From Bradyrhizobium yuanmingense (GTDB lineage Bacteria > Pseudomonadota > Alphaproteobacteria > Rhizobiales > Xanthobacteraceae): a stretch of 64,000 nucleotides of DNA. A program made the position numbers and the translations under genes. How positions within the stretch are numbered: position 1 is the stretch's first letter; each line of letters opens with the position of its first letter. The stretch is from the NCBI RefSeq assembly GCF_029167105.1, contig NZ_JARFML010000010.1, positions 62,001 to 126,000 of the forward strand, read 5' to 3'. Below are positions 7,997 through 16,684 of this stretch, one piece after another. The notes under the pieces are model-generated. The model saw only the letters and a program-made list of their open reading frames with translations. It was not told the DNA's origin and searched no databases.

Positions 7997-9187
7997 ATGA
8001 ACAGCTCCGAGCTTCAGCGCATCTCCAACTGGCTGATCGACGGCACTTGGGCGGCTCAGGAGCCGGCCGCAGGGATTGCGGATTTCTGCGAACGTCTGGT
8101 CGCGGCCGGCCTGCCGCTGACGCGTTTCGGCATCTTCATCCGCACGCTGCATCCCGAAGTCTTCGGCCGCAACTTCATCTGGCGGCAGGGCGAGGAAGTC
8201 GAAATCGGTGCCGTCGATTTCGAGGTTCTGGAGACGCCCCAATTCGCCCGCAGCCCGCTTCGCGTCGTGTTCGAGCAGGGCATCGAGGTTAGAGGCCGCG
8301 CCAGCGATCCGGACAGCAAGCGATTTCCGTTCCTCGACGAGATGCGCGCCGAAGGCGCGACTGATTATATCGCGGTGCCGGTGCCCTTTCTCGACGGCTC
8401 CATTCACGCGACGAGCTGGATCACGCAGCAGCCCGGCGGCTTCAGCGACGACGACATCGCGGCGATTCGCTCCCTCGTGACGCCGCTCGCGCGCATCAGC
8501 GAGATCATCACTATGCGCCGCACCGCCGAAATGCTGCTCGACACCTATGTCGGTAACCGCGCCGGCGCGCGCATCCTCGGCGGCCAGATCCGCCGCGGCC
8601 ACAACGACACCATGCAGGCGGCGATCTGGTTGTCGGACCTGCGCGGCTTCACCGCGCTGTCGGACCGGCTGCCGCCCGAGACAGTTGTCCAGATCCTCAA
8701 TCATTATTTCGACTGCCAGGTCACGGCAATCCGAGACCATGGCGGCGAGGTGCTGAAGTTCATGGGCGACGGCCTGCTCGCCGTGTTCCCGATCGACGAA
8801 TATGTCGGCGATGCCGCTCATGTCTGCGCGCACGTGCTGGAGGCGGCGCGCGAGTCGCGCGCCAGCGTCGAGGCGCTGGCCTTTCCGGTCGGCGACGTCG
8901 TCGAGCGCTTCCGTTTCGGCGTCGCGCTGCATGTCGGCAACATCCTTTACGGCAACATCGGCGGCGGCAACCGCCTCGACTTCACCTGCATCGGCCCGGC
9001 GGTCAATCTCGCGGCAAGGCTGGAGAAGATCACGGGGCGCCTGGGGCGGACCGTCGTCGCCTCGGAGGGGTTTGCCAATGTCTGCCGCCATGATTGGCAC
9101 CAGCTCGGCGAGTTTCCGATCGCAGGATTTTCCAAGGCGCAGCGCGTGTATGGGCTGGCGGAGGAGACGTCGGTCGTGATGGCGTGA
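7997..9187 (+). CDS. Class III adenylate/guanylate cyclase
   Basis: A 396-residue protein. The C-terminal half (about residues 205-385) is a class III cyclase catalytic domain. IWLSDLRGFTALSDRL carries the first metal-binding Asp, GGEVLKFMGDGLLAVFP the second, and CIGPAVNLAARLE the Asn/Arg pair for transition-state stabilisation. The N-terminal half resembles the sensory part often seen in rhizobial soluble cyclases and has no membrane segment. It should make a cyclic nucleotide in the cytoplasm, but the sequence does not reveal the signal. It stands alone between aroC and the convergent clpS. Confidence 0.9.
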   Translation: MNSSELQRISNWLIDGTWAAQEPAAGIADFCERLVAAGLPLTRFGIFIRTLHPEVFGRNFIWRQGEEVEIGAVDFEVLETPQFARSPLRVVFEQGIEVRGRASDPDSKRFPFLDEMRAEGATDYIAVPVPFLDGSIHATSWITQQPGGFSDDDIAAIRSLVTPLARISEIITMRRTAEMLLDTYVGNRAGARILGGQIRRGHNDTMQAAIWLSDLRGFTALSDRLPPETVVQILNHYFDCQVTAIRDHGGEVLKFMGDGLLAVFPIDEYVGDAAHVCAHVLEAARESRASVEALAFPVGDVVERFRFGVALHVGNILYGNIGGGNRLDFTCIGPAVNLAARLEKITGRLGRTVVASEGFANVCRHDWHQLGEFPIAGFSKAQRVYGLAEETSVVMA

Positions 9188-9229
9188 TGTGCACTGAGCT
9201 GAAGGTCATTCATCGTCGCAGGATGAAGC

Positions 9230-9535
9230 CTATTCCTCCGGCTCTGTCGTGAACAGCAGCGGATAGCCCTTGGCACGGCCGGCGTCGGTGGCGCGCGTTG
9301 CCTTGGTTTCGGCGACGTCCTTGGTGAATACGGCTACCACGCAGGCGCCCAGCTTGTGCGCGGTGATCATCACCTTGTAGGCCTGATCCTCGGTCATGCG
9401 GAATTCGGCCTTCAGCACCATGGTGACGAATTCACGCGGCGTGTAGTCGTCGTTGATCAGGATGACCTTGTGGAGCTTCGGCCGCTCGACCTTGGTCCTG
9501 GTCCTGGTTTTCGGTTTGGTGACGGTGTCGTTCAT
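9230..9535 (-). CDS. clpS: ATP-dependent Clp protease adaptor ClpS
   Basis: A 101-residue protein with the ClpS core. KVILINDDYTPREFVTMVL forms the N-degron binding pocket, and KVMITAHKLGACVVAVFTKDVAETK contains the MxxxHxxG element. ClpS delivers N-end-rule substrates to ClpAP. The basic N-terminal tail (KPKTRTRTK) is the flexible part that enters ClpA. There is no clpA nearby. Alphaproteobacteria often carry two ClpS copies, so this may be one of two. Confidence 0.95.
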   Translation of the reverse strand: MNDTVTKPKTRTRTKVERPKLHKVILINDDYTPREFVTMVLKAEFRMTEDQAYKVMITAHKLGACVVAVFTKDVAETKATRATDAGRAKGYPLLFTTEPEE

Positions 9536-9676
9536 CGTGTCCCGAAACGCCCTGGCTCGGATGAGCCACCAGCCGACCCATCATACCGCAGGAGCGGAGA
9601 GCGCTCCAAGCTATGCGGCCGCTCGCCACTATGCCGTCGCGGCTGGGCAGGAATGCACGACTTGCGCCTGCTCGAG

Positions 9677-10060
9677 TTACGGAAGTGCGCGAACGAGCTG
9701 TAACGCGGCGATCAGAGCGCCCACCGACAGCACGACCGACGCAATCATGTAGGCGGCGGATGCCCAGGTCTGGCCGCGCTCGATCAGATACCAGGCATCC
9801 AGCGAGAACGTCGAGAACGTCGTGTATCCGCCACAAATTCCGACCGTCAGAAAGATCCGCGCGGCCTGCGGCAGGTTCCATTTGGTCGCGAACAGCGCGG
9901 TGAAAATGCCGATCAGGAACGATCCGGTGACGTTGACGATCAGCGTGCCCCACGGAAAATCCGTACCGAACGCGCGGCCCGACCCGATCGCAACGAGATA
10001 GCGTATGACCGCGCCGAGCGCTCCGCCGCCGGCGACGGCGAGAATGTATTGAATGTTCAA
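9677..10060 (-). CDS. crcB: Fluoride efflux channel CrcB/Fluc
   Basis: From the TTG at 10060 the product is 127 residues, the usual CrcB length, with four transmembrane helices. Family motifs are GGGALGAVIRYL, NVTGSFLIG (with the conserved Asn) and GGYTTFSTFS. The protein forms dual-topology dimers that let fluoride leave the cell. TTG at 10060 follows a GGGGAACGAG ribosome site; a GTG at 10075 in the same frame is the alternative. It lies 28 bases after the MFS gene on the same strand. The fluoride riboswitch upstream of that gene therefore probably controls both. Confidence 0.93.
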   Translation of the reverse strand: MNIQYILAVAGGGALGAVIRYLVAIGSGRAFGTDFPWGTLIVNVTGSFLIGIFTALFATKWNLPQAARIFLTVGICGGYTTFSTFSLDAWYLIERGQTWASAAYMIASVVLSVGALIAALQLVRALP

Positions 10061-10088
10061 TGTCTCGTTCCCCACTTCGCCATTTGCT

Positions 10089-11291
10089 TCACTTGCCCTC
10101 CGTGGCCAGACCCTTGCCGACGGCGAGCAGCCCCACCAGCGAAACCAGCGCGAATCCAAGCCCGGCAAGAAACGTTCCCGCCGGTCCATAGGCGTCCCAC
10201 AGCGCACCCGCGATCACGCTCGCAGCCAGCAAGGCAAGCCCGGTGAACAGGTTGAAATAGCCGAAGGCGGTGCCGCGCAGGCTTGGCGGGGCGGCATCGG
10301 CGACCATGGCCGAGAGCAGGCCCTGCGTCAGTCCCATATGGAGTCCCCACAGCACGACTCCGAGCGCGAGGCCCGCAAGGCTCGGGAGCAGCGCCAGCGC
10401 GAGGTCGGCCGCGGCGAGGAAGACCAGGCCGAACGCGAGCAGGCCGGTCCGGTTGATCCGGTCCGACAGCACGCCGGCCGGATAGGCCGACAGTGCATAG
10501 GCGACGTTCATCAGCACCAGTACAGCCGGCACCCACATCACGTCGAGCCCGATGTTCTGTGCGCGCAAGATTAGGAAGGCCTCGCTGAAGCGCGCGAGCG
10601 TGAACACGACGCCCACGGCGACGACGCGCCAATAGACCGTTCCGAGCTGGCGCATTGCGGCGAGATTGAGCGGATTTTCCGCACGTTTCCGGGTCGGATC
10701 GGGCTCCGGCTCCTTCACCGCGAACGCGATAAGCCCGAAGGACAGGAAGGCCGGCAGCACCGCCACCCAGAACACGAGGGTAAAATTGTCTGCCGTCCAC
10801 CACATCAGGCCGATTGCCACGAGCGGCCCGACGAACGCGCCGATCGTGTCGAGCGATTGCCGCAGGCCAAAGCTCGCGCCGCGCAGGCCGACGGGGGCGA
10901 TATCGGCGATCAGCGCATCGCGCGGCGCGCCGCGAATGCCCTTGCCGACGCGATCGATGAAGCGCGCCGCCACCAGCCATCCGACGCTGGGCGCGAGCGG
11001 GAACAGCGGCTTGGTGATGGCGGCCAGCCCATAGCCGAGCGCAGCGAGCAGCTTGCGGCGGCCGAGCCAGTCCGACAGCGCACCGGAGAAGATCTTGGTG
11101 ATCGAGGCGGTCGCCTCGGCGACGCCCTCGATGAAGCCGACGGTGAGGGTGGAGGCGCCGAGCACGGTGACGAGATAGACCGGCAGCAGCGCGTGGATCA
11201 TCTCGGAGGAGATGTCCATGAACATCGAGACAAAGCCGAGCACCCAGATCCCTCTGGGCAGCGTGGTACGTACGGCATTCGGTGTCGTCAT
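10089..11291 (-). CDS. MFS transporter in fluoride-riboswitch operon
   Basis: A 400-residue, 12-helix major facilitator transporter. It has the loop 2-3 motif DWLGRRKLL and a second copy-like motif (GVLSDRINRTG) in the C-terminal half. The N-terminus GFVSMFMDISSEMIHALLPV is typical of a group of uncharacterised proteobacterial MFS proteins. It is the first gene of a two-gene operon with crcB, and its leader contains a fluoride riboswitch and terminator. This suggests a role in fluoride or weak-acid stress, which is inference. The start at 11291 was chosen for family fit; ATG at 11318 in the same frame is possible. Confidence 0.85.
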   Translation of the reverse strand: MTTPNAVRTTLPRGIWVLGFVSMFMDISSEMIHALLPVYLVTVLGASTLTVGFIEGVAEATASITKIFSGALSDWLGRRKLLAALGYGLAAITKPLFPLAPSVGWLVAARFIDRVGKGIRGAPRDALIADIAPVGLRGASFGLRQSLDTIGAFVGPLVAIGLMWWTADNFTLVFWVAVLPAFLSFGLIAFAVKEPEPDPTRKRAENPLNLAAMRQLGTVYWRVVAVGVVFTLARFSEAFLILRAQNIGLDVMWVPAVLVLMNVAYALSAYPAGVLSDRINRTGLLAFGLVFLAAADLALALLPSLAGLALGVVLWGLHMGLTQGLLSAMVADAAPPSLRGTAFGYFNLFTGLALLAASVIAGALWDAYGPAGTFLAGLGFALVSLVGLLAVGKGLATEGK

Positions 11292-11344
11292 CGTCACGTC
11301 TTCGTCGTCCCCTCGCATTCGCCTGACGGCCGCCAGCAGGCAAT

Positions 11345-11365
11345 AAAAAACCCGCCATCGGCGGG
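11345..11365 (-). terminator. Rho-independent terminator in the MFS-crcB leader
   Basis: On the minus strand CCCGCC (11365-11360) and GGCGGG (11356-11351) form a six-pair stem around GAT, followed directly by six T. It lies between the fluoride riboswitch and the MFS start codon. A second GGCGGG at 11383-11378 can pair with the same CCCGCC, giving a competing anti-terminator. This is the layout of a transcriptional riboswitch. Confidence 0.85.
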
Positions 11366-11415
11366 TACGTCCATGCTCCCGCCAAAGGCAGAGGCCTAAG
11401 ATTGCCTCTCCTCGA

Positions 11416-11477
11416 GCAGGAGTCATCAGCCCATGAGGTCATAGACCGCCGGGCGGTTGTCGGGGGACTCCATCCCC
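11416..11477 (-). promoter_or_regulatory. Fluoride riboswitch (crcB RNA motif)
   Basis: On the minus strand the core reads GGGGATGGAGTCCCCCGAC, then AACCGCC, and ends GGGCTGATGACTCCTGC. These match the conserved blocks of the crcB motif: the GGNGAUGG start, CNCC, AACCGCC and the GCUGAUGACUCCU end. Stem P1 is GGAGTC/GACTCC, P2 is GCCC/GGGC with an inner GGTC/GACC hairpin, and the pseudoknot is GGGG/CCCC. It precedes a terminator and the MFS-crcB operon. Fluoride binding should favour anti-termination and expression. Confidence 0.92.
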
Positions 11478-11747
11478 ATCTGTGCGACCAGCCTAGCATG
11501 GAAATCGTGCCGGACAAGTGGGCGGGGTCGCGTGCCTCCGCCGGCAGCTGGATTCCGGGCCCTCGCTTCGCGAGTCCCGGAACGACGGCTCTTGAGATCG
11601 CCCCTGTTCCTGACGCAAGCGCGGCAACATGGCGGCAGACTTGCGTAACGTGTGAATTCCTAACTCGAATGTGAAGCACAAGCGATCTTCGGCCTTTGCG
11701 GCAAGCCGATTGCATGTCACCATCGCGTCATACGACGGGAGACTGCG

Positions 11748-12611
11748 ATGCGTTTGCTGTTCTCGATCGGGGCTGTGCTGGTGGCCGGCATGTTCGCCGG
11801 AGGGGACGTCGCGGGCATCGCGGCACCAGGACCCAAATTCGAAGCGCCCAGAACTCAACCGCAGCGGCTTGCGGCCGACAAGGACGCGCAGAGCGTCGAT
11901 GTCGAGCTGATCCTCGCGGTCGACGTGTCCTACTCGATGGACATGGACGAGCTCGCGATCCAGCGCGAGGGCTATGCACAGGCGATCCAGTCGAAGGAGT
12001 TCCTGCAGGCCCTGAAGCTCGGCCCGAACGGCCGCATCGCAGTGACCTATTTCGAGTGGGCCGCCTCCAGCGACCAGAAGATCATCATTCCGTGGCGGCT
12101 GATCGATGGTCCTGAGACGGCGGACGCGGTTGCCGCCGAGATCATGAAGACGCCGATCCGGCGCGCTTCGCGCACTTCGATATCAGGCGCGATCAACTTC
12201 GCGATGCCGCTGTTCGACGAGGATCCCTATCGCGGCCTGCGCCGTGTCATCGACATTTCCGGCGACGGTCCGAACAACAATGGCGGCCCGGTTACGATGG
12301 CGCGTGACGCCGCGCTGGAGAAAGGCATCGTCATCAACGGCCTGCCGATCATGGTCAAGGAGCCGTCCTATTCGACCATGGATATCGACAATCTCGATCT
12401 TTATTACGAGGACTGCGTCATCGGAGGGCCGGGGTCCTTCGTCATCACGATCAAGGAGCGCGACAAGTTCAAGGAAGCGATCCGCACCAAGCTGCTGATG
12501 GAAGTCGCCGGCCGCACGCCGGAGCGCCCGGTGATGCGCGTCGCCGACAAGGAGCCGCGCGTCAATTGCCTCATCGGCGAGAAGATCTGGTCCGATCGCT
12601 GGGGACGGTGA
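11748..12611 (+). CDS. DUF1194 (von Willebrand A-like) secreted protein
   Basis: A 287-residue protein with an N-terminal signal peptide (about residues 1-25). The rest matches the DUF1194 family, a von Willebrand factor A-like fold common in rhizobia and other alphaproteobacteria. The metal-site motif is DVSYSMD, followed by ASRTSISGAINFA and VIDISGDGPNN, which resemble the MIDAS loops. C-terminal Cys residues could form a disulfide. The likely place of action is the periplasm or outside. No biochemical role is established for the family to my knowledge. It is divergent from the fluoride operon. Confidence 0.85.
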   Translation: MRLLFSIGAVLVAGMFAGGDVAGIAAPGPKFEAPRTQPQRLAADKDAQSVDVELILAVDVSYSMDMDELAIQREGYAQAIQSKEFLQALKLGPNGRIAVTYFEWAASSDQKIIIPWRLIDGPETADAVAAEIMKTPIRRASRTSISGAINFAMPLFDEDPYRGLRRVIDISGDGPNNNGGPVTMARDAALEKGIVINGLPIMVKEPSYSTMDIDNLDLYYEDCVIGGPGSFVITIKERDKFKEAIRTKLLMEVAGRTPERPVMRVADKEPRVNCLIGEKIWSDRWGR

Positions 12612-12807
12612 GGGGGCGGTTTTTTCCGGCGGTATCACGCCCGCCAGTTCCGGCTGAGACCTTTTGCCCGCCCGGCCGACGCGCGCGCTTAACGGCTCGT
12701 TAACGGGTGCGTGGCCCTAATCGCATCGTTAATGTTCGTTCCCGCTGGCATCCTGACCTGCCCAAAGCGAGCGGAAGCGGGTTCGTCAGGCCCGTCCGAG
12801 CAATCCA

Positions 12808-13443
12808 ATGGCCATCGTCACGTCGAGCACCAGCCAGATTTCGCCCGCCAACGAGCGGCTGTATCGCCAGAGCGCACTGCTCGGTGACTGGAAGGGCAAT
12901 TGGGTGGGCAACAACCAGCCCGTCGGCTTCAAGGTCGTCAACATCCGCGGGGCCCGGGCGCAGGTCGAGTACACCCACAACGGACGCACCGAGCGCGGCT
13001 TCGGCGAGGTTCAGGGCACGCTCATCACCTTCGGCGGCGTCACGGTCGGCACCAAGGACGGCAAGAACATGGTGATGCTGTTCTCGTTCGGGGGCGTCGG
13101 CAAGCAGACCGCCAATCTCCAGAAGCAGGACCCGCCGGCGTCCGACAGCCGCCTGATGGGAAGCTGGGGCGGCTATTCCAGCGAGAACGGCAAGAGCGCG
13201 AGCTTCAAGGTGCTTGCGGTCAATGGCAAGGAAGCGCAGGTCAGCGTCACCACCGACGGCATCACGCGCCAGGGCACCGGCTACGTCTACAAGAACGTCA
13301 TCATGTTCGGGCAGACGCAGATCGCGACCGACGACGGGCAGAACGGCAAGATCATCTACCAGGTGGGCACCAAATCCTTCATGGTGCCGGTGACGAAATA
13401 TCCGCCGGCGGATTCGTCGTCGTCCGTCGACAAGACGGCATAG
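12808..13443 (+). CDS. Hypothetical protein with two tandem domains
   Basis: A 211-residue protein not assigned to a known family. It is clearly an internal duplication. Residues about 25-108 (LLGDWKGNW, GFKVVNIRGARAQVEY, GTLITFGGVTVGTKDG) align with residues about 115-198 (LMGSWGGY, SFKVLAVNGKEAQVSV, KNVIMFGQTQIATDDG). Each copy looks like an all-beta unit of about 80 residues with alternating hydrophobics. There is no signal peptide or membrane segment. A possible promoter region with repeated TTAAC words lies just upstream. It is flanked by secreted-protein genes with which it shares no obvious operon. Confidence 0.7.
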   Translation: MAIVTSSTSQISPANERLYRQSALLGDWKGNWVGNNQPVGFKVVNIRGARAQVEYTHNGRTERGFGEVQGTLITFGGVTVGTKDGKNMVMLFSFGGVGKQTANLQKQDPPASDSRLMGSWGGYSSENGKSASFKVLAVNGKEAQVSVTTDGITRQGTGYVYKNVIMFGQTQIATDDGQNGKIIYQVGTKSFMVPVTKYPPADSSSSVDKTA

Positions 13444-13648
13444 CGCTCACGGCGCGGTTCCGTTGGGTTCAAATGTGGGATCGCGAGAGTCAAGCCCGCG
13501 TGTCTCCTGCAGCGCCCCTTCTCGTTCACCAGATAGCGCTCTCCAATTCGAATAGCACCCGTGCGGCGCAGGCGAGCCCTGCGATGCCGGCGCGGTCACT
13601 CCGCTGGCATTGATGATGGTCGAGGAGTATAATTTTAAGGGTTTTTAG
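13444..13648. other. Intergenic, nothing recognised
   Basis: This 205-base gap contains no ORF with coding character. An AT-rich patch (TATAATTTTAAGGGTTTTT) directly before the next gene could contain a -10 element for it. Confidence 0.3.
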
Positions 13649-14260
13649 ATGGTAGCCAGAATGTTCGACCTTGCACGCTCATGCGCTCTCGCAGCTCTCG
13701 CCGTGTTCTGCCTGGACGGAGCGCCGGTTCACGCGCAAGTGGCGCCGCTGCGATATTGGATTCCCGGCGGGCCGTTCGGCCTCGGCGGCGCCGCCGGCCT
13801 GAGCTCCGACACCTATGGCAACTTTGCGGGCTTCAACGCCGGAGAGGCCGATTGGCGTGCGAGCTCTGCGAACGGCTTCTTCATCGGTCGCGAACGTGGC
13901 AATCTCGGAGTGAGCGGCTTCAACCAGGCGGGCTCGCTCGGCAATTTCAGCGCGCTCTCTTATGACAGCACGCAATTCGGCTATCAGATGAAGACCGGCG
14001 GCGGCATGCCCGTCACCTTCTTTGCCGGCTTCGACACGCTGAAATACGGCAACGGCATCGGCAGCTCGCTGGCGCCGCTCACTTCCGGCTTCGCGCCCGG
14101 CTATGGCGGGTTTGCGGGTGTCGAATTCAAGCCGACCTCAAATCTCAGCCTGTCGTTCGGCGTCGGCTACTCCCAGCAGGATTCGGGCCGGATGGACAGC
14201 GATATCAGATCGAACATGCTGCCCGGCGAATCGCCGGCCCTGAGCGGCCTTCGGCGTTAG
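13649..14260 (+). CDS. Putative outer-membrane beta-barrel protein
   Basis: A 203-residue protein with a signal peptide ending at about residue 29 (PVHAQ). The mature part is rich in Gly, Phe, Tyr and Ser with alternating strands (FGYQMKTGGGMPVTFFAG, FAGVEFKPTSNLSLSFGVGY), as in small outer-membrane barrels. The pattern of a late strand ending in SFGVGYSQ followed by a soluble tail suggests a partial or four-to-six-strand barrel. No named family was recognised. Its last four bases overlap the end of the convergent Acg-like gene. Confidence 0.6.
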   Translation: MVARMFDLARSCALAALAVFCLDGAPVHAQVAPLRYWIPGGPFGLGGAAGLSSDTYGNFAGFNAGEADWRASSANGFFIGRERGNLGVSGFNQAGSLGNFSALSYDSTQFGYQMKTGGGMPVTFFAGFDTLKYGNGIGSSLAPLTSGFAPGYGGFAGVEFKPTSNLSLSFGVGYSQQDSGRMDSDIRSNMLPGESPALSGLRR

Positions 14261-15336
14261 GATCGCATCACCAGCTCCGGCGGACGCCGCAGCGATCTCG
14301 GCAGGCTTGGGCCGGCGCCGAAGCGCATCACGATGTCGGGGCGTCGTTCGCCGAGACCGAGCCGGGTCGCGAATTGTTGCCTCAGTGCTGCGACCTCGAC
14401 CGGCTGGTTGACGAAGGAATATTTCAGTCCGAGCGCGGTCGCCTGCAAGCCGAAGCGCTGGCAGGCGCGGCCGACCGCGATCCAGTGCGAGGTGTCGCTG
14501 CGATCGGCCGCAAGCACGACGACACCGGCGGAGCTGTCGAGCTGCTCGCGGTATTTCTTGTTTTCTCCGCTCTCGGTAAAGAACAGCTTCAGAAGCGGCC
14601 GTGCCATCCAGGACGGCAGCGCAGGATTTCCCGATGCGGGCGCGAACAGTCCGTCCATGGTCGCGACCGCCTCTGCCTCGTTGAAGCGGATCCAGTCGAC
14701 GAGCTCGCGCATGAAGGCCTTGTCGCGCATCTGCGCCGAATTGCCTTCGAGCACATAGTCGGTGACATCGGCCATCCCGGCACGCTCGGTGATCAGGATC
14801 GCAGCGACGCCGGGTTGCCGGCAGGCGTTCTCGAGCTTGCGCAGGATCTCGGGCGCGGCAGGCTTGCCGGCGAAGGCCGCGCGGGTGCATTGCCTGACGG
14901 GAATTGCTTCAGTGAGGGTCGATGCGGCAGGAGCGGCCTCGTCGAGCGTGATCACGATGCGATCGCCGTCGACGACCGGATCGGCGCGCCAGCCCAGCGT
15001 GGCCGCGGCGAGGATGAGGTTTTCGGCGGCACAGCCGAGACTGACGAAGAGATGATGATCGTCGGGATCGACGGCCGGGCAGCGCCGCGCGACATCAGGC
15101 GCAATCGTGATGACATTGCCGCGGACGGAGAAGATCCACGGCTGGGTGTTGTGGCTGTTGGCCGCAAGCGTCGCAAACCGGACGAGCTCGCGATCCCTCG
15201 GCGTGGCTCGCAGCGGAGCCCGTGACGCGTTGATGGCCTCGTCATAGGTCATCGCCGCCAGCGCGGCAGAGGGGCCGCTGATCGCTGCCGCAGAAAGCCC
15301 GAGCGCGGTCGTGATGAATTGTCGCCGGTTAGCCAC
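14257..15336 (-). CDS. Acg-type FMN-binding nitroreductase-like protein, Tat-exported
   Basis: A 359-residue protein. The N-terminus NRRQFITTALGLSAAAISG is a Tat signal, so it is probably exported folded with its flavin. The rest resembles the Acg family of nitroreductase-fold proteins: NSHNTQPWIFSV matches the FMN-binding start of nitroreductases, VSLGCAAENLILAA follows, and the C-terminal part repeats the fold with WIAVGRACQRFGLQATALGL. Acg proteins in actinobacteria are thought to sequester flavin rather than reduce substrates. The role here is open. It ends four bases inside the neighbouring convergent gene. Confidence 0.82.
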   Translation of the reverse strand: MANRRQFITTALGLSAAAISGPSAALAAMTYDEAINASRAPLRATPRDRELVRFATLAANSHNTQPWIFSVRGNVITIAPDVARRCPAVDPDDHHLFVSLGCAAENLILAAATLGWRADPVVDGDRIVITLDEAAPAASTLTEAIPVRQCTRAAFAGKPAAPEILRKLENACRQPGVAAILITERAGMADVTDYVLEGNSAQMRDKAFMRELVDWIRFNEAEAVATMDGLFAPASGNPALPSWMARPLLKLFFTESGENKKYREQLDSSAGVVVLAADRSDTSHWIAVGRACQRFGLQATALGLKYSFVNQPVEVAALRQQFATRLGLGERRPDIVMRFGAGPSLPRSLRRPPELVMRS

Positions 15337-15436
15337 GCCTGCTCCGCTCCGCTTCGATTGCGCGAGGGCATTCTTAGCGCCGGCCGAGGGCGGAGCGATT
15401 GACCGACATCAAGGCTGCCGGCGACGCATTTTCAGC

Positions 15437-16684
15437 CTACCGCACGAACCGCGCCACCAGCTCGACATGCGGCGTGTGGCGGAACTGGTCGACCGGCACC
15501 ACGGACTCCAGCCGATAGCCGCCGTCGATCAAGAGCCGTGCGTCGCGGGCAAAGGTCGCGGCGTTGCAGGACACGGCGATCACGACCGGCACCTTGCTCG
15601 CCGCAAGCTTGAGCGCCTGCGCCTGCGCGCCCTGGCGCGGCGGGTCGAACACCACGGCGTCGAAGTCCCGCAGTTCCTGCGGCACCAGCGGGCGGCGGAA
15701 CAGATCGCGCGGCTCGCATTTGATCGGCTTCAGGCTAGGTGTGCGCGCAGCTTTCGCCAGCGCCGCGATGGCGCCGGCGTCGCTGTCATAGGCGGTGACG
15801 CGAGCCTTCTCCGCGAGCCTGAGCGCGAACGGGCCGACGCCGCAGAAGAGGTCGAGCACCTCCTTGGCCTTGCCGATGCGCTCGGCGACGAGCGCGGCGA
15901 GCGTCTCCTCGCCCGCCACCGTCGCCTGCAGGAACGAGCCCGGCGGCAGCGTCACCTCGGCGCGGCCCATCCTCACCGTCGGCGGCAGGCGCTGCAGCAC
16001 CAGCTCGCCATGCCGGGTCAGCCGCGCCAGGCGGTGCTGCTCGGCGACGCGCGACAGCGCTGTGACCAGCGCCGTCGGCAGCGGGCCCGAGCCGCGCACG
16101 TCGACATCGAGGCCATTGGCGGTCGCGGTGACCTGGATGTCCAATGGCTTGGTCACCGGCATCTTGGACGTCAGCGGCTCGGCCAGTGCCCAGGCGGCAT
16201 CGAGCGCGCCCTCGAGCGCGGGATCGAGGATCGGACAGCGGTGGATCGGGATGACGTCGTGCGAGCTCGCAGCCGAAAAGCCGACCTTGAGGATATCGTG
16301 CGTGCCGAAGCGGCCGTGCAACGTAATGCGCCGGCGCCCGGCGCCGTGGGCGTCGACCAGCGGCGCCACCTCGCAATCGATGCCGGCCTGCGCCAGCGTT
16401 TCGATCACGATATTGCGCTTCCAGGCCCGATACGGCTCGGTTGCCCAATGCTGGATCGCACAGCCGCCACACACGCCGAAATGCGGGCAGAATGGTTCGA
16501 CGCGTTCCGGGCTTGCGACCTCCACCGCCAGCAGCTTGCGGCGGTCGGGATGATGGCCTGCGACGTGGTCGACCTCGACGGTCTCGCCGCCGAGCGTGTA
16601 AGGCACATAGATTGCCTCGCCAGCGGCGAGGCAGACGCCGTCGCCGCGATGGCCGACGTGATCGATCTTGATGCGCTCAACCAC
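15437..16684 (-). CDS. Class I SAM-dependent RNA m5U methyltransferase (RlmD/TrmA family)
   Basis: From the GTG at 16684 the product is 415 residues. An N-terminal TRAM-like domain is followed by a Cys cluster ([15 protein letters not shown]) that can hold a 4Fe-4S cluster. The C-terminal SAM-binding fold follows ([23 protein letters not shown]). The catalytic Cys lies in [11 protein letters not shown]. These are hallmarks of uridine-5 methyltransferases of rRNA or tRNA. GTG overlaps the TlyA stop in the string GTGGTTGA, so the genes are translationally coupled. The frame is open upstream but only antisense-like residues appear there. Confidence 0.9.
   Translation of the reverse strand: MVERIKIDHVGHRGDGVCLAAGEAIYVPYTLGGETVEVDHVAGHHPDRRKLLAVEVASPERVEPFCPHFGVCGGCAIQHWATEPYRAWKRNIVIETLAQAGIDCEVAPLVDAHGAGRRRITLHGRFGTHDILKVGFSAASSHDVIPIHRCPILDPALEGALDAAWALAEPLTSKMPVTKPLDIQVTATANGLDVDVRGSGPLPTALVTALSRVAEQHRLARLTRHGELVLQRLPPTVRMGRAEVTLPPGSFLQATVAGEETLAALVAERIGKAKEVLDLFCGVGPFALRLAEKARVTAYDSDAGAIAALAKAARTPSLKPIKCEPRDLFRRPLVPQELRDFDAVVFDPPRQGAQAQALKLAASKVPVVIAVSCNAATFARDARLLIDGGYRLESVVPVDQFRHTPHVELVARFVR

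Noticed and set aside
10057..11715. 552-residue minus-strand frame over the MFS gene
   Set aside because: A shadow frame of the MFS gene; the real frame shows 12 membrane helices and family motifs, and the long frame also reads through the fluoride riboswitch.
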